DNA from: Bacteroidaceae bacterium
Lineage (GTDB): Bacteria; Bacteroidota; Bacteroidia; Bacteroidales; Bacteroidaceae
Direction of reading: 5' to 3'
Assembly (NCBI GenBank): GCA_017645305.1
Contig: JAGCPD010000010.1
Span: 266,052 to 330,051 of the forward strand
DNA length: 64,000 nt
Shown one piece after another: positions 52,736 to 61,347 of the stretch. The translations under genes were made by a program, and so were the position numbers. The notes beneath the pieces were generated by a model. The model worked only from the letters and a program-made list of their open reading frames with translations, ran no database searches and had not been told where the DNA came from. Numbering within the stretch: the first letter of the stretch is position 1; each line of letters begins with the position of its first letter.

Positions 52736-55638
52736 TACTTCCCCGTAAAAGTCGTCACGCTGCTTTCCCCTTTGGCAGAGGAACCCAGGTAAAGGCCGTG
52801 CCATACGGTTGTGGCATCTGTGGGTGCAGTAGTGCTGGACTTCACGTTGTAGCTGCCGTTTTTAACCATTCCTGTAGCCGTGAATAAGGCGAGACTACTG
52901 GAGCAGGAAGCCTCGAAGCTGTAGGTTACCAGGTTGTTGCCGCTATTATCGGCCAAAGTGTAGTAACGGTTAGGCTGATAGCTGATGCTGCTGGTAACGA
53001 AGTTGTAGCCCTGCACGGCCCCGGAGATGGTATTACCGCTGTCGGAACCTCCCCAACCTCCGCCACCCTGAGAGCCTCCGGCACTGATACCGATACCAGT
53101 ACCTGTAATTTGGATGTAGCTGTTGTTATCGCAGTCCAAACCTTCTTCAGGAGAGCCTTTGGTGGTGTAGGCAAAGACTACTCCGTTGCCGATGGTGATG
53201 GCACCTGTACGTCCATAGTTGCTGTCAACGGCATCATTACCATAGCCATAGCATACCGTTACTCCACCATTGAAACAGATGGCCCCGCTGCTGTTCATAC
53301 AGTCGTCATAGCATTTAAAGTAATGCTTGCCGCCCTCCACATAAATCGCAGTCTTTGACTCCATACCCTCGGCACCGTTGGTGGAGGTATATATCTCGCT
53401 GGTACCGCTATATACATATATGGTACCTTGTACCTTAATGCCTTTGGCTGACGAGCCACCGCTGCTCTGCTGTCCGGGGAAGCCTCCCTGACTGCTGCCA
53501 CCCAAAGATGCCCCTGAGGTAGTTACCTTTAGGGTAGGGCCATCACCGTTGCTGGTGCCTTGGGTATAGGTTCCGGCGCTCTTGATGCTCTTGCCGCCTG
53601 TACCGGACATGGTAATGGTGATGGTGCCTGAATTGAGTTGGATCGCCTTGTCTGCTTTCAATCCTTTGCTGGTATAGTTGTCTTTGCTGCCCTGAACACC
53701 GGCACCGCTACCAGTGATGTTCAAGGTACCGCCGTTGGTAATGATATTGTCGGCAGAGATACCGCGACTGGCATTTCCCGATGCTGTAATGGAGAGTGAG
53801 CCGTCGTTAAGCGTGAAATCGTCACATTTAATGCCTGAGCTGTATGAGGCATCGCTATTGATGACTTGCATGGCTCCAGAAGGTTTCAGCGTGATATCAC
53901 CGCCATTGACAGTGACGTTCTTTTTCGACTTGATACTTTTGCTCATCGCCCCGTTATTGGCTATGGTGATGGTGCCGCTGCTGATGGTAAGGTTGCCGTC
54001 TGCTTTCAGGCCTATAGCGTTGTAAGCCGTACCGTTTTCTTCGCTGATATCCGATGTTCCGCCGTATGTGTTGGTGACATTAGAGAGGGCGTAGGTACGT
54101 GTTGTACCGCTGGTGGTGTAGCTGTTGTTGATGCTGTAGTAGATGTCTGTGCCCGAGGTCGGAGCATTGAAGGTGGCAGACTTGATGGTATAGGTGGTGT
54201 TGCGACTGGTGTAGTTGTCGCCTTGTAAATAGTATGAAACGCTGGTGTCGGCATTCTTGAAGTCATAGTAATAGAAGGTGAGGGTAGAGTACCCCGACGA
54301 CTTTGTGACGGTGCTTGTCAACGAGGCTATCCTGGTGCCGTTGCTGTTGTAGAGGACGGGATTCTTCCAGGCACTCTGTCCTCCACCCGGGCCGCCGCTG
54401 CCCTGTGTGGGCAGACTGATGTAAACCTTATAGGATGCAGCAGGTTCGGTGCTGCCGCTATTGCTGGTCTCTGCCGTTCCTCCTTTTCCGTTTGCTTTGA
54501 TGTCGATAATCGTCTTGGCATTGCTCTCATCAATGCTCAGGGTGCCTTCTGCGCTCAGTCCCTTTCCTCCGTCTGCCGTGTTCGTGATGGTGATGGTACC
54601 GCCCGTGATGGTAATATTGCCATCGGCTTTCACACTGGTGGGATAGCTGATGTCCTCGTTCTCAACAACGATGCCGCCCGTCTGTGTCACCGTGAGGGAA
54701 CCGTCCGAGATATATACATCGCCGGCAGCCTTGATGCCCTTGGCAGCATCTGTAGCAGTGGTAAGAGTAAGGGTACCGCCAAGGAGGTAGAAGTTGCCGC
54801 TGTCCTCATCCTTGTGTTCTTCTGTCATGCCTGTACTTGTCGTGCCGTTTATGTCACACTGAATGGCATCGTCTCCTGTGTTGCTTATCGTCAGGGTGCC
54901 GCTCTCCATAAGGAAGTACTCGTTACATGAGATACCGTCCTTAATGGCAGAGAGGATGTTCACCGTGCAGTTTTTCATCGTCGTATAGTCACCGCTCTTG
55001 ATGGCATGGGCTGTATTGCCATTAATGGTTAGCGACCCTTTTCCCATCAACTCCAGATGGCCCTTGCAGTAGAGAGCCGCTTTCTGTGTACCGTTAGTGC
55101 CGTCGGTAAGCGTATTTTCTGTATCTTTCTTGATACTCATTTCTATGCGCTTCCCGTTCTGTATGTCGATGGCGGCACCCGAAGGGTTGGTAAGCGTAAG
55201 TCCTCGCAGTTCAACGGTAGCCTTATATTCACCGTCCATATAAAAAGAGCCGTCAGCAGAAGTTCCGCTCAGCGAGTAGGTAATCTCCTCACTTACTGCA
55301 TTATCCTGTATGATGCTCACATGGGCACCCGTTACACTCACGGTAAGGTGCTTGGCTATATTTCCCGCCACAAGTACCTGAACTGCAGAGCCGTTGTAGC
55401 TTACGCTAACAGTATTATCAGTCACCTCGGTATCGTCTATGACTATCTGGCTGATGTCATTCAGCACGTATGTCTTGCCAAGAATGGTTACTGTCTGCCC
55501 GTTCTCGTAAATCATCTCCCCCGCCTGGTCAGCAGGAATCTGGTATATGACACTCCCCACCTCCACATTCAGTGTCTGTGCGTCTGTAACAATTGTAGCT
55601 AATAGCCACAATACCCCAATCAAAAACCTATTTCTCAT
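52735..55638 (-). CDS. secreted beta-helix carbohydrate-binding protein (Cthe_2159/DUF4353-like)
   Basis: A 967-residue secreted protein; signal peptide residues 1-20 (ending TDAQ). Long runs of short beta-helix rungs (patterns such as SGTLTISNTGDDAIQCDIN, GGTLNITGSG, ADGNLTISSGTITI) resemble the polygalacturonate-binding Cthe_2159 fold, with Asp-rich turns that could bind calcium. The middle (about 405-540) is a different, Ser/Thr/Tyr-rich domain. No enzyme motif is evident. It lacks a clear type IX tail. Its 5' leader contains seven phased heptads (55644-55692) between the promoter box and the start. Confidence 0.82.
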   Translation of the reverse strand: MRNRFLIGVLWLLATIVTDAQTLNVEVGSVIYQIPADQAGEMIYENGQTVTILGKTYVLNDISQIVIDDTEVTDNTVSVSYNGSAVQVLVAGNIAKHLTVSVTGAHVSIIQDNAVSEEITYSLSGTSADGSFYMDGEYKATVELRGLTLTNPSGAAIDIQNGKRIEMSIKKDTENTLTDGTNGTQKAALYCKGHLELMGKGSLTINGNTAHAIKSGDYTTMKNCTVNILSAIKDGISCNEYFLMESGTLTISNTGDDAIQCDINGTTSTGMTEEHKDEDSGNFYLLGGTLTLTTATDAAKGIKAAGDVYISDGSLTVTQTGGIVVENEDISYPTSVKADGNITITGGTITITNTADGGKGLSAEGTLSIDESNAKTIIDIKANGKGGTAETSNSGSTEPAASYKVYISLPTQGSGGPGGGQSAWKNPVLYNSNGTRIASLTSTVTKSSGYSTLTFYYYDFKNADTSVSYYLQGDNYTSRNTTYTIKSATFNAPTSGTDIYYSINNSYTTSGTTRTYALSNVTNTYGGTSDISEENGTAYNAIGLKADGNLTISSGTITIANNGAMSKSIKSKKNVTVNGGDITLKPSGAMQVINSDASYSSGIKCDDFTLNDGSLSITASGNASRGISADNIITNGGTLNITGSGAGVQGSKDNYTSKGLKADKAIQLNSGTITITMSGTGGKSIKSAGTYTQGTSNGDGPTLKVTTSGASLGGSSQGGFPGQQSSGGSSAKGIKVQGTIYVYSGTSEIYTSTNGAEGMESKTAIYVEGGKHYFKCYDDCMNSSGAICFNGGVTVCYGYGNDAVDSNYGRTGAITIGNGVVFAYTTKGSPEEGLDCDNNSYIQITGTGIGISAGGSQGGGGWGGSDSGNTISGAVQGYNFVTSSISYQPNRYYTLADNSGNNLVTYSFEASCSSSLALFTATGMVKNGSYNVKSSTTAPTDATTVWHGLYLGSSAKGESSVTTFTGK

Positions 55639-55643
55639 TTTTC

Positions 55644-55692
55644 ACTCTAACGCCTAAAGTCTAACGCCTAAAGTCTAAAGTCTAACCTCTAA
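55644..55692. repeat. heptad array C1 in the 5' leader
   Basis: Seven units in exact phase: ACTCTAA, CGCCTAA, AGTCTAA, CGCCTAA, AGTCTAA, AGTCTAA, CCTCTAA. They lie within the predicted transcript leader of the beta-helix gene. Confidence 0.92.
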
Positions 55693-55721
55693 CCCATTAT
55701 AATCACCTTTCTTTTTTCTTG

Positions 55722-55729
55722 CAAAAGTA
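55722..55729 (-). promoter_or_regulatory. -7 box for the beta-helix gene, with -33 TTTG
   Basis: Minus-strand TACTTTTG with TTTG (plus-strand CAAA at 55751-55754) 21 nt upstream. This is a good two-part Bacteroidota promoter. Confidence 0.75.
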
Positions 55730-55802
55730 GGCATAAAGATAGCAAACTGCCAAATCATTTCACAAAAATTACCATAAAAGAAAGTTTTTTGACACGACTC
55801 CT

Positions 55803-55968
55803 AATCCCTAATTATTCATTATTCATTATTCATTATTAATTGTTCATTATTCATTATTAATTATTCATTGTTAATTATTCACCGGTTTTCGTTACTAACG
55901 TCTAACGTCTAACGTCTAACCTCTAACGTCTAACCGCTAACCACTAACCGCTAACCACTAATCATCAT
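55803..55968. repeat. heptad array C2
   Basis: ATTATTC/ATTATTA/ATTGTTC units (about ten), then the fixed word ACCGGTTTTCG, then CGTCTAA units and CGCTAAC/CACTAAC units. The rest of the 620-bp gap holds only two promoters and the leader of the next gene. Confidence 0.9.
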
Positions 55969-56007
55969 TTTTTCCCAATAAAATTTTGTTCTTAAAAATA
56001 TAATCTG

Positions 56008-56015
56008 TACTTTTG
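56008..56015 (+). promoter_or_regulatory. promoter of the surface-structure operon
   Basis: TACTTTTG with TTTG at 55985-55988, a spacing of exactly 19 nt, is the best two-part promoter in the window. Predicted start is near 56022. Confidence 0.8.
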
Positions 56016-56021
56016 CAAAGC

Positions 56022-56258
56022 AAATAGTATCTATATCGGAACGCTCATCGCAGAGAGGCGCGGAAAATGCACGGTACTATGTTGTAAAGACAGGGAAATC
56101 GGACTGCCGTACAGAAGGTCTAACAGACAGACTTACATGGGATTACGCAATAGTCGGGTTTGCCAACGGGGATAAAAAAGGTTCTCTTCAGTACGCTGGG
56201 GGGGACAAGGAGAAGGTGTTTTTTTGAAACAGACAAAGACGCATAAGAAGAAAGATAT
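56022..56258 (+). promoter_or_regulatory. 237-nt untranslated leader before the antiterminator gene
   Basis: Transcribed leader without a convincing ORF. It contains G-runs and a T-run (GGGGGGG near 56199, TTTTTTT near 56219). In UpxY systems the antiterminator acts on its own operon's leader, so this is the likely site of action; I see no confident hairpin by eye. Confidence 0.5.
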
Positions 56259-57347
56259 ATGGAAGAAGGTGAGAAACGGTGGTGTATCCTTCGTCATTCC
56301 GATGCAGATTTGATAGGAGAGATATTCAGTGGCAAAAGAAAGGTGTATAATTCAGACGAAGACGACCCTTATCCTTTGCCTCCCTTCGAGCATTTTATTC
56401 CGTTCAACGACCTGAAGCAGAGGTCGCGTGAGCAGAATGCTTCGGACAAAGACGATTATAAGCCCTATGATGCGATGCTCGACGAAAGGGCGCTCCGTAA
56501 TGACCTTCACCACTTCATCTTCATACAGGTTACTAAGGAACAGATTCTTTCTATCCTTGATGCCCCTTGGGTAAAGGTGCTTAGGAACAGGCTGTATGTC
56601 TATCGGGACGAGAACGGAACGCCCATAGAAATCAGTAACACGGAGGTGGAGCGGTTTAAGACGGTCATCAAGCGGTATGACTTCCAGATTCTGAACGGAG
56701 AACCCTCTGACGATGTTCGCGAGGGAGACCAGGTAATGGTAGTCAGCGGTCCTATGGCGGGCAGCGAGGGAAAGGTGATGCAGATACGCGAGCGTGACGG
56801 ACAGATTCTGCTCACCATAGAATTCTCGATGTTCCAGGACAAGATGTGCATTGCCGTTCCGGGTATCAACATAGCAGATGTAAGACTGAGTGCTCCGGAA
56901 ACCCAGCAGTTGTTGCAGGACCCCTTGATCGGTCATTTCGAAGACGAACTGATAGAACTGCTTTGCCATCTGCATGGCAAGAAGGGGACAAAGGCCTTGA
57001 ACAAGGAAGACTACAGGCAGCTGAAATACCTCTATCAGTATGCTGACATTATATTCGAGGATAATGAAGAGAACAGGGTCAAGTTCAGTGCCTTGATGCT
57101 CATCTGCGTCTATTTGATGAACGATAAAGAGGAGATGGCAAAGCGCACCCAGGAGGTGAAGTCAATCCTCAATTCTCAATTTTCAATTCTCAATGAAGAG
57201 CTCGCCTGTTACCTTATGACCGCCCTTTTCATCGTAACCCATAACCCTGAGTATCGTAAAGCGGCAAAGGCATGGCGACAGAGTCATCCTGACTGCTCGC
57301 TTGCCATACGCAGGTTCCAGTCTATTGCCAAGCAGATACGCTGCTGA
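56259..57347 (+). CDS. NusG-like UpxY-type transcription antiterminator
   Basis: A 362-residue NusG-family protein. Residues 1-140 correspond to a divergent NGN domain (RWCILRHSD..., HHFIFIQVT). A KOW motif follows at about 150-175 (VREGDQVMVVSGPMAGSEGKV). The C-terminal half (about 215-362) is helical and has no NusG counterpart; relatives in Bacteroidota lead fimbrial or polysaccharide operons. It should travel with RNA polymerase and prevent early termination in this operon. Residues 301-316 (ILNSQFSILNEEL) come from a heptad tract. Start is the first ATG after the leader. Confidence 0.85.
   Translation: MEEGEKRWCILRHSDADLIGEIFSGKRKVYNSDEDDPYPLPPFEHFIPFNDLKQRSREQNASDKDDYKPYDAMLDERALRNDLHHFIFIQVTKEQILSILDAPWVKVLRNRLYVYRDENGTPIEISNTEVERFKTVIKRYDFQILNGEPSDDVREGDQVMVVSGPMAGSEGKVMQIRERDGQILLTIEFSMFQDKMCIAVPGINIADVRLSAPETQQLLQDPLIGHFEDELIELLCHLHGKKGTKALNKEDYRQLKYLYQYADIIFEDNEENRVKFSALMLICVYLMNDKEEMAKRTQEVKSILNSQFSILNEELACYLMTALFIVTHNPEYRKAAKAWRQSHPDCSLAIRRFQSIAKQIRC
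57162..57195 (+). repeat. 7-nt periodic tract in the antiterminator gene
   Basis: TCAATCC, TCAATTC, TCAATTT, TCAATTC, TCAATGA encode SILNSQFSILNEEL, an exact seven-residue repeat in a helical region. Confidence 0.9.
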
Positions 57348-57376
57348 AAAAATATACAACAGAAAAAAAGAAGAAT

Positions 57377-58228
57377 ATGAGAAAAGGCTTGTTTTTATTG
57401 TATGGCCTGATGGCGATGCTCGTAAGTTGCGAGAACCCCGTTATAACAGATGATGTGGAAGAGGAAGCCAGCGGGAATTTAAGGGTAAAGGTTTATCAGT
57501 TGGAACAGACCCCGTTTTCAGAACTTTCTCGCGCTACGCTGGCAGATGCCTGTACCCGTCTGAACTATGCCGTTTATACCTTAGAGGGTATGCGAGTCAA
57601 GCAGATTAATCAGGAGAAGACAGCGGAAAACTTCGGAACCGCCTCCTTTCAGCTTGAACCGGAAACCTATCAGCTGGTGGTTGTGGCGCACAGCAGTAAT
57701 GGCAACCCAACCATGACCAACCCCGCCAAGATACAGTTCACCAATGCTACAGGCTATAGTGACACATTCCTTTACAGTCAGGAGGTTACTCTTGGGGAGG
57801 AGCCCGTGGAGCTGAGTCTGACGCTCAACCGTATCGTTGCGCTCTGCAGGTTCGTTATCACGGATGACTATCCCGAGGATGCCGCCAGGATAAAGTTCTA
57901 CTATACAGGCGGTAGCGGCGCATTCGATGCAAAGACGGGCTTGGGAAGTGTAAACAGCAAACAAGAGCATACCTTCGATATTATCCCCGGTCAGAAACAG
58001 TTCGACTTATATACAATCCTTCACAATATAGAGGGCACCATCCATTTGCAGGTGACAGCCTATGGCAAAAACGATAACGTACTGTGCGAACGCACATTCG
58101 ATGTGCCCATGAAGCGGAATCACATCACATGGCTTACTGGTGACTATTTCACAGGTGGTGAAGGCTCCATGAACATAGACATCCGCATCAATGCCGATTG
58201 GGACGGTGAGAGTCACATCTCATTCTAA
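57377..58228 (+). CDS. FimB/Mfa2-family fimbrial lipoprotein, first copy
   Basis: A 283-residue lipoprotein (lipobox LVSC, Cys18). It has the two-transthyretin-like layout of FimB/Mfa2 anchors: RLNYAVYTLEG in the first domain, then ELSLTLNRIVALCRFVITDD at the second domain start and a late MKRNHITWLTGDYF segment. In Porphyromonas such proteins anchor fimbriae and limit their length at the outer membrane. It follows the antiterminator by 29 nt in the same operon. No fimbrillin gene is seen in the window, so the partner is unknown. Confidence 0.85.
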   Translation: MRKGLFLLYGLMAMLVSCENPVITDDVEEEASGNLRVKVYQLEQTPFSELSRATLADACTRLNYAVYTLEGMRVKQINQEKTAENFGTASFQLEPETYQLVVVAHSSNGNPTMTNPAKIQFTNATGYSDTFLYSQEVTLGEEPVELSLTLNRIVALCRFVITDDYPEDAARIKFYYTGGSGAFDAKTGLGSVNSKQEHTFDIIPGQKQFDLYTILHNIEGTIHLQVTAYGKNDNVLCERTFDVPMKRNHITWLTGDYFTGGEGSMNIDIRINADWDGESHISF

Positions 58229-58341
58229 GCGTTGAGGGAACGCATCGCAACCTGCCATATCATAGGTGTTTATATTATTTATCTTAACCATGTCGCTATT
58301 ACAGGGGACAGTTACTGTTATTAGTAATAAGTATAAACATT

Positions 58342-59226
58342 ATGATAAAGAAATTTTTCTTTGCAGGCATTGCCCTGTTTTTCGCAGTTGCTTGTAGCAA
58401 CAAAGACATGGATGATAATAATAACAGTGACCAGTTAGTCCCCGTAAGGGTCCGGGTCAGTGACATTGCCATTGGGCAGTCCGGGTTTGACACCCGTGCT
58501 TCTCAGGCGTTAGCTGACTACACTGGCATAAAGGCCATCACCCTGGCGTTCTATGCTGGTGACACCGAAGTACTCAAGACCACCCAGCTTCGCAGTGACG
58601 GATCTACCTATACTACCTTTGGCGAGTTCTCATGCTCATTGCCCATCGGTGCTTATAAAATGGTAGTCGTTGCCCGTGGAATGTCCGATGGCGATGTGTT
58701 TGTATTGACGAGTCCCACCGAGGCAGGCTATACCAGTGAGCGTGCTCGCGAGACCTTCTGTACAACACAGGACGTATCGGTTACCAGTACTGCAGGTCTC
58801 GACCTCAGCGTTACCCTTAATCGTGTCATTGCCAAGCTTGTGGTTGTTTCTACGGATGCCATTTCTGCGGGTGTAGCCCAGATGAAGACCACCTATGCAG
58901 CCGGTGGTAAGAGTTTCAGTCCTGCCACAGGACTGGCAATTTCCAATACCGGTTTTGCAGTAACCACTTCAGCAGGAACTACCGATGGAACACATCTGAA
59001 CATCTCCACCTATACGTTCCTCGCCACTGACGAGCAGACGATGGACATCACCATCCAGGCGTTGGACGGGAGCAGCAACGTGCTCTTTACGAAAGTGGTG
59101 GAGGATGTGCCCCTGAAGCGCAACCGAGTTACAACTCTCAGTGGTGCCATTTTCACGGCTCCCACTTCGGATGCAGCCTTCCAGGTAGAGACAAGCTGGC
59201 TTGATGGCAATTCCGTTGATTTCTAA
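58342..59226 (+). CDS. FimB/Mfa2-family fimbrial lipoprotein, second copy
   Basis: A 294-residue lipoprotein (lipobox AVAC, Cys18) with the same layout as the previous gene: TRASQALADYTGIKAITLAFY in the first domain (ends given), DLSVTLNRVIAKLVVVSTDA and a late LKRNRVTTLSGAIF segment. Direct similarity of the LSLTLNRIVALC / LSVTLNRVIAKL motifs shows that the two genes are diverged duplicates. It could be a minor or tip subunit rather than an anchor. A 113-nt gap separates the two copies. Confidence 0.85.
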   Translation: MIKKFFFAGIALFFAVACSNKDMDDNNNSDQLVPVRVRVSDIAIGQSGFDTRASQALADYTGIKAITLAFYAGDTEVLKTTQLRSDGSTYTTFGEFSCSLPIGAYKMVVVARGMSDGDVFVLTSPTEAGYTSERARETFCTTQDVSVTSTAGLDLSVTLNRVIAKLVVVSTDAISAGVAQMKTTYAAGGKSFSPATGLAISNTGFAVTTSAGTTDGTHLNISTYTFLATDEQTMDITIQALDGSSNVLFTKVVEDVPLKRNRVTTLSGAIFTAPTSDAAFQVETSWLDGNSVDF

Positions 59227-59748
59227 CCATTAATTTTAAACTGATAACAAAAAACAGAGAGAATAAACATTAGTTATTAATTAGCTAATGACAGTCTGTC
59301 CCCTGTCTATAAATTAACTTCCATTTCCGCCTCCCACAGGGATGGGAAAAACAAAATATAAAAATAACACTCAATCCCACCGCAAAAACAACAAATTATT
59401 GCATATTGAGTCGGTTGTTCGTAAGCATCCAACCGCTATTTAGGGCTACTGCAGCCTACGAAGACCTGAAAGCCAGGTATGACAGGCTTGAGGGTGAACT
59501 GGCCATGCGCCAGCACGGTCAGCACGGCAGGAAGGCAAAGGACTGACATCATCTATCTTCTTCTAACTTCCTCTATCTACTTAGCAAGCAGAGCTTGCGA
59601 AACTTAAATTAAAAAAAATCTCCAGTTTCTTTGGAACACTCGGAACCCCAGCAAATACTGGGGCTATAACTCGTGTCCTAAAAGGGATTGGATGCATACA
59701 AACGAAAAATATGATATATTCTCAAGCAATTAATTCAAAATAAAGATA
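59227..59748 (+). other. 522-bp gap with a coding remnant and hairpins
   Basis: Between the fimbrial genes and gmd. It contains a GCAAGC-AGA-GCTTGC hairpin (59584-59598), a CCCCAG-CAAATA-CTGGGG hairpin (59646-59663) and a short open frame described separately. No -7 box with good match was found, so gmd may be read from the upstream promoter through this region. Confidence 0.6.
59445..59546 (+). pseudogene. possible remnant of a lost gene, 33 codons
   Basis: An in-frame stretch ends in TGA and encodes AAYEDLKARYDRLEGELAM followed by RQHGQHGRKAKD, a coiled-coil-like C-terminus without a start codon of its own near the beginning. It has coding-like composition in an otherwise A/T-rich gap. Identity unknown; a transposase or small regulatory protein tail is possible. 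Confidence 0.35.
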
Positions 59749-60876
59749 ATGAAGAAAGCATTAATAACCGGTGTGACCGGCCAGGATGGTTCATACCTGA
59801 GTGAATTCCTTTTAGAAAAAGGCTATGAAGTACACGGCATCATCCGTCGCAGTAGTGTTGACTTCCGTGAGCGCATCGCGCACCTGGAAGGCAAAAAGGG
59901 CTTCCACCTGCACTATGCTGATTTGGGTGATTCCATGTCCATAGTTAAGGTAGTGGATAAGGTGAAACCCGACGAGATTTACAACCTCGCTGCCCAGAGC
60001 CATGTTCAGGTGAGCTTCGACTCTCCTGAGTTCACGGCCGACGTGGATGCTACGGGCGTACTGCGTGTGCTGGAGGCAGTCCGTGCCTGCCATCTGGAAA
60101 AGACCTGCCGCATCTATCAGGCAAGCACCAGTGAGCTTTACGGCAAGGTGGAGGAAGTTCCCCAGAACGAGAACACCCCTTTCCATCCCTACAGCCCGTA
60201 TGCCGTAGCCAAGCTCTACGGCTTCTGGATTGTGAAGGAATACCGCGAGGCATACAGTATGTTCTGCTGCTCAGGTATCCTGTTCAACCACGAGTCTGAA
60301 CGACGCGGTGAGACCTTCGTAACCCGCAAGATAACCCTTGCCGCCGCCCGCATATCTCAGGGCCTGCAGGACTGCCTCTATCTGGGCAATCTGGACAGCC
60401 TCCGCGACTGGGGCTATGCCAAGGACTATGTGGAGTGCATGTGGCTGATACTACAGAATGACAAGCCCGAAGATTTCGTGATTGCCACAGGCGTACAGCA
60501 CTCCGTACGTGAATTTACAGAACTTGCCTTCCGACATGCCGGCATCGAACTAGAATTCAAAGGCGAAGGCATAGAAGAAGTTGGGGTCATCAAAAGTATA
60601 GATTCCCAATTATCCATTGTCAATTCTCAATTATCCATTGGAGACACCGTCGTCCGCGTTTCCCCGGACTTCTACCGTCCCACAGATGTAGTCAACCTTT
60701 GGGGCGACCCCACGAAGGCGAAAGCCAAACTGGGCTGGAACCCCGCAAAGACCTCCTTCGAGCAGTTAGTGAAGCTCATGGTGGAACATGACATCGCCAA
60801 GGTAGCCGCCGAAGGTGCAGCCGCCAAAGTCCGCACCAACCTCGCAGAATACCTCGAAAAAGGCATCGTAAAATAA
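59749..60876 (+). CDS. gmd: GDP-mannose 4,6-dehydratase
   Basis: Converts GDP-mannose to GDP-4-keto-6-deoxymannose, the first step to GDP-L-fucose. The 375-residue product has the NADP-binding [11 protein letters not shown] loop, the catalytic Ser/Thr in ASTSELYG, the YSPYAVAK dyad near residue 150 and the GDP-binding [15 protein letters not shown] segment. Residues 284-299 ([13 protein letters not shown]) are an insertion encoded by a heptad tract in the loop before the [10 protein letters not shown] segment. Works with Fcl downstream; the four-helix-bundle gene interrupts the pair. Confidence 0.97.
   Translation: MKKALITGVTGQDGSYLSEFLLEKGYEVHGIIRRSSVDFRERIAHLEGKKGFHLHYADLGDSMSIVKVVDKVKPDEIYNLAAQSHVQVSFDSPEFTADVDATGVLRVLEAVRACHLEKTCRIYQASTSELYGKVEEVPQNENTPFHPYSPYAVAKLYGFWIVKEYREAYSMFCCSGILFNHESERRGETFVTRKITLAAARISQGLQDCLYLGNLDSLRDWGYAKDYVECMWLILQNDKPEDFVIATGVQHSVREFTELAFRHAGIELEFKGEGIEEVGVIKSIDSQLSIVNSQLSIGDTVVRVSPDFYRPTDVVNLWGDPTKAKAKLGWNPAKTSFEQLVKLMVEHDIAKVAAEGAAAKVRTNLAEYLEKGIVK
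60601..60641 (+). repeat. 7-nt periodic tract inside gmd
   Basis: CAATTAT, CCATTGT, CAATTCT, CAATTAT, CCATTGG follow in phase and encode [13 protein letters not shown], an exact seven-residue repeat in a conserved enzyme. Confidence 0.92.
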
Positions 60877-60932
60877 AGTTGATAGTTAAAAGTTGATAGT
60901 GTAAAGTCAGTTTTCAAGTTCAAAGTTAAAAA
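60877..60932 (+). repeat. heptad tract between gmd and the four-helix-bundle gene
   Basis: A 14-nt unit AGTTGATAGTTAAA is repeated and followed by TTCAAGT, TCAAAGT units up to the next start codon. Confidence 0.75.
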
Positions 60933-60934
60933 GA

Positions 60935-61303
60935 ATGGAAGTATTCGGGTATCGTAAGTTAATAGCATATCAGAAGGCTAAGGAAGTTGTGAAACGCACA
61001 TATAAGCTTCTCAAGAAGTTTCCTTCAGAAGAACGCTATGCAATGTGCGACCAACTCAGACGTGCTTCTGTATCGATTACTTCAAATATTGCAGAAGGCA
61101 TTAACCGATACTCGGTAAAAGACAAGTCTCATTTCATTGAGATGTCTTATGGCTCATTGATGGAAGTATCCTCTCAGTTTGAAGTTGCAGAGGAACTTGG
61201 TTACATCACTACAGAAGAGCGTATGAGCATGGATGAACTTGTCAAAGATGAAGCACGTCTTCTATCTGGGCTGCAAAACTCTTATAAACCATCAACAGAT
61301 TAA
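60935..61303 (+). CDS. four-helix-bundle protein (23S rRNA intervening-sequence type)
   Basis: A 122-residue soluble protein of the S23/IVP family (KLIAYQKAKEVVKRTYKL, then QLRRASVSITSNIAEGINR and SLMEVSSQFEVAEELGYI). Members were first found in intervening sequences of 23S rRNA; free-standing copies are common in Bacteroidota and their function is unknown. Here the gene sits between gmd and fcl, which are normally adjacent, and is bordered on both sides by heptad tracts (60877-60932, 61302-61345). That pattern suggests insertion into an existing operon. Confidence 0.93.
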   Translation: MEVFGYRKLIAYQKAKEVVKRTYKLLKKFPSEERYAMCDQLRRASVSITSNIAEGINRYSVKDKSHFIEMSYGSLMEVSSQFEVAEELGYITTEERMSMDELVKDEARLLSGLQNSYKPSTD

Positions 61304-61345
61304 ACTGACCTTCAACTTTAAACCTTCAACTTTAAACTGTTTGAA
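61302..61345 (+). repeat. heptad tract between the four-helix-bundle gene and fcl
   Basis: A 14-nt unit (CTTCAACTTTAAAC) is repeated twice, two heptads per unit, ending a few bases before the fcl start. Confidence 0.8.
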
Positions 61346-61347
61346 TT

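Noticed and set aside
53110..54228. Val/Ala-rich plus-strand open frames opposite the beta-helix gene.
   Set aside because: They are reverse shadows of its repetitive coding sequence, without starts or family matches.
59445..59546. Insertion-sequence remnant in the gap before gmd.
   Set aside because: No inverted ends or transposase motif can be seen. Kept only as a low-confidence coding remnant.
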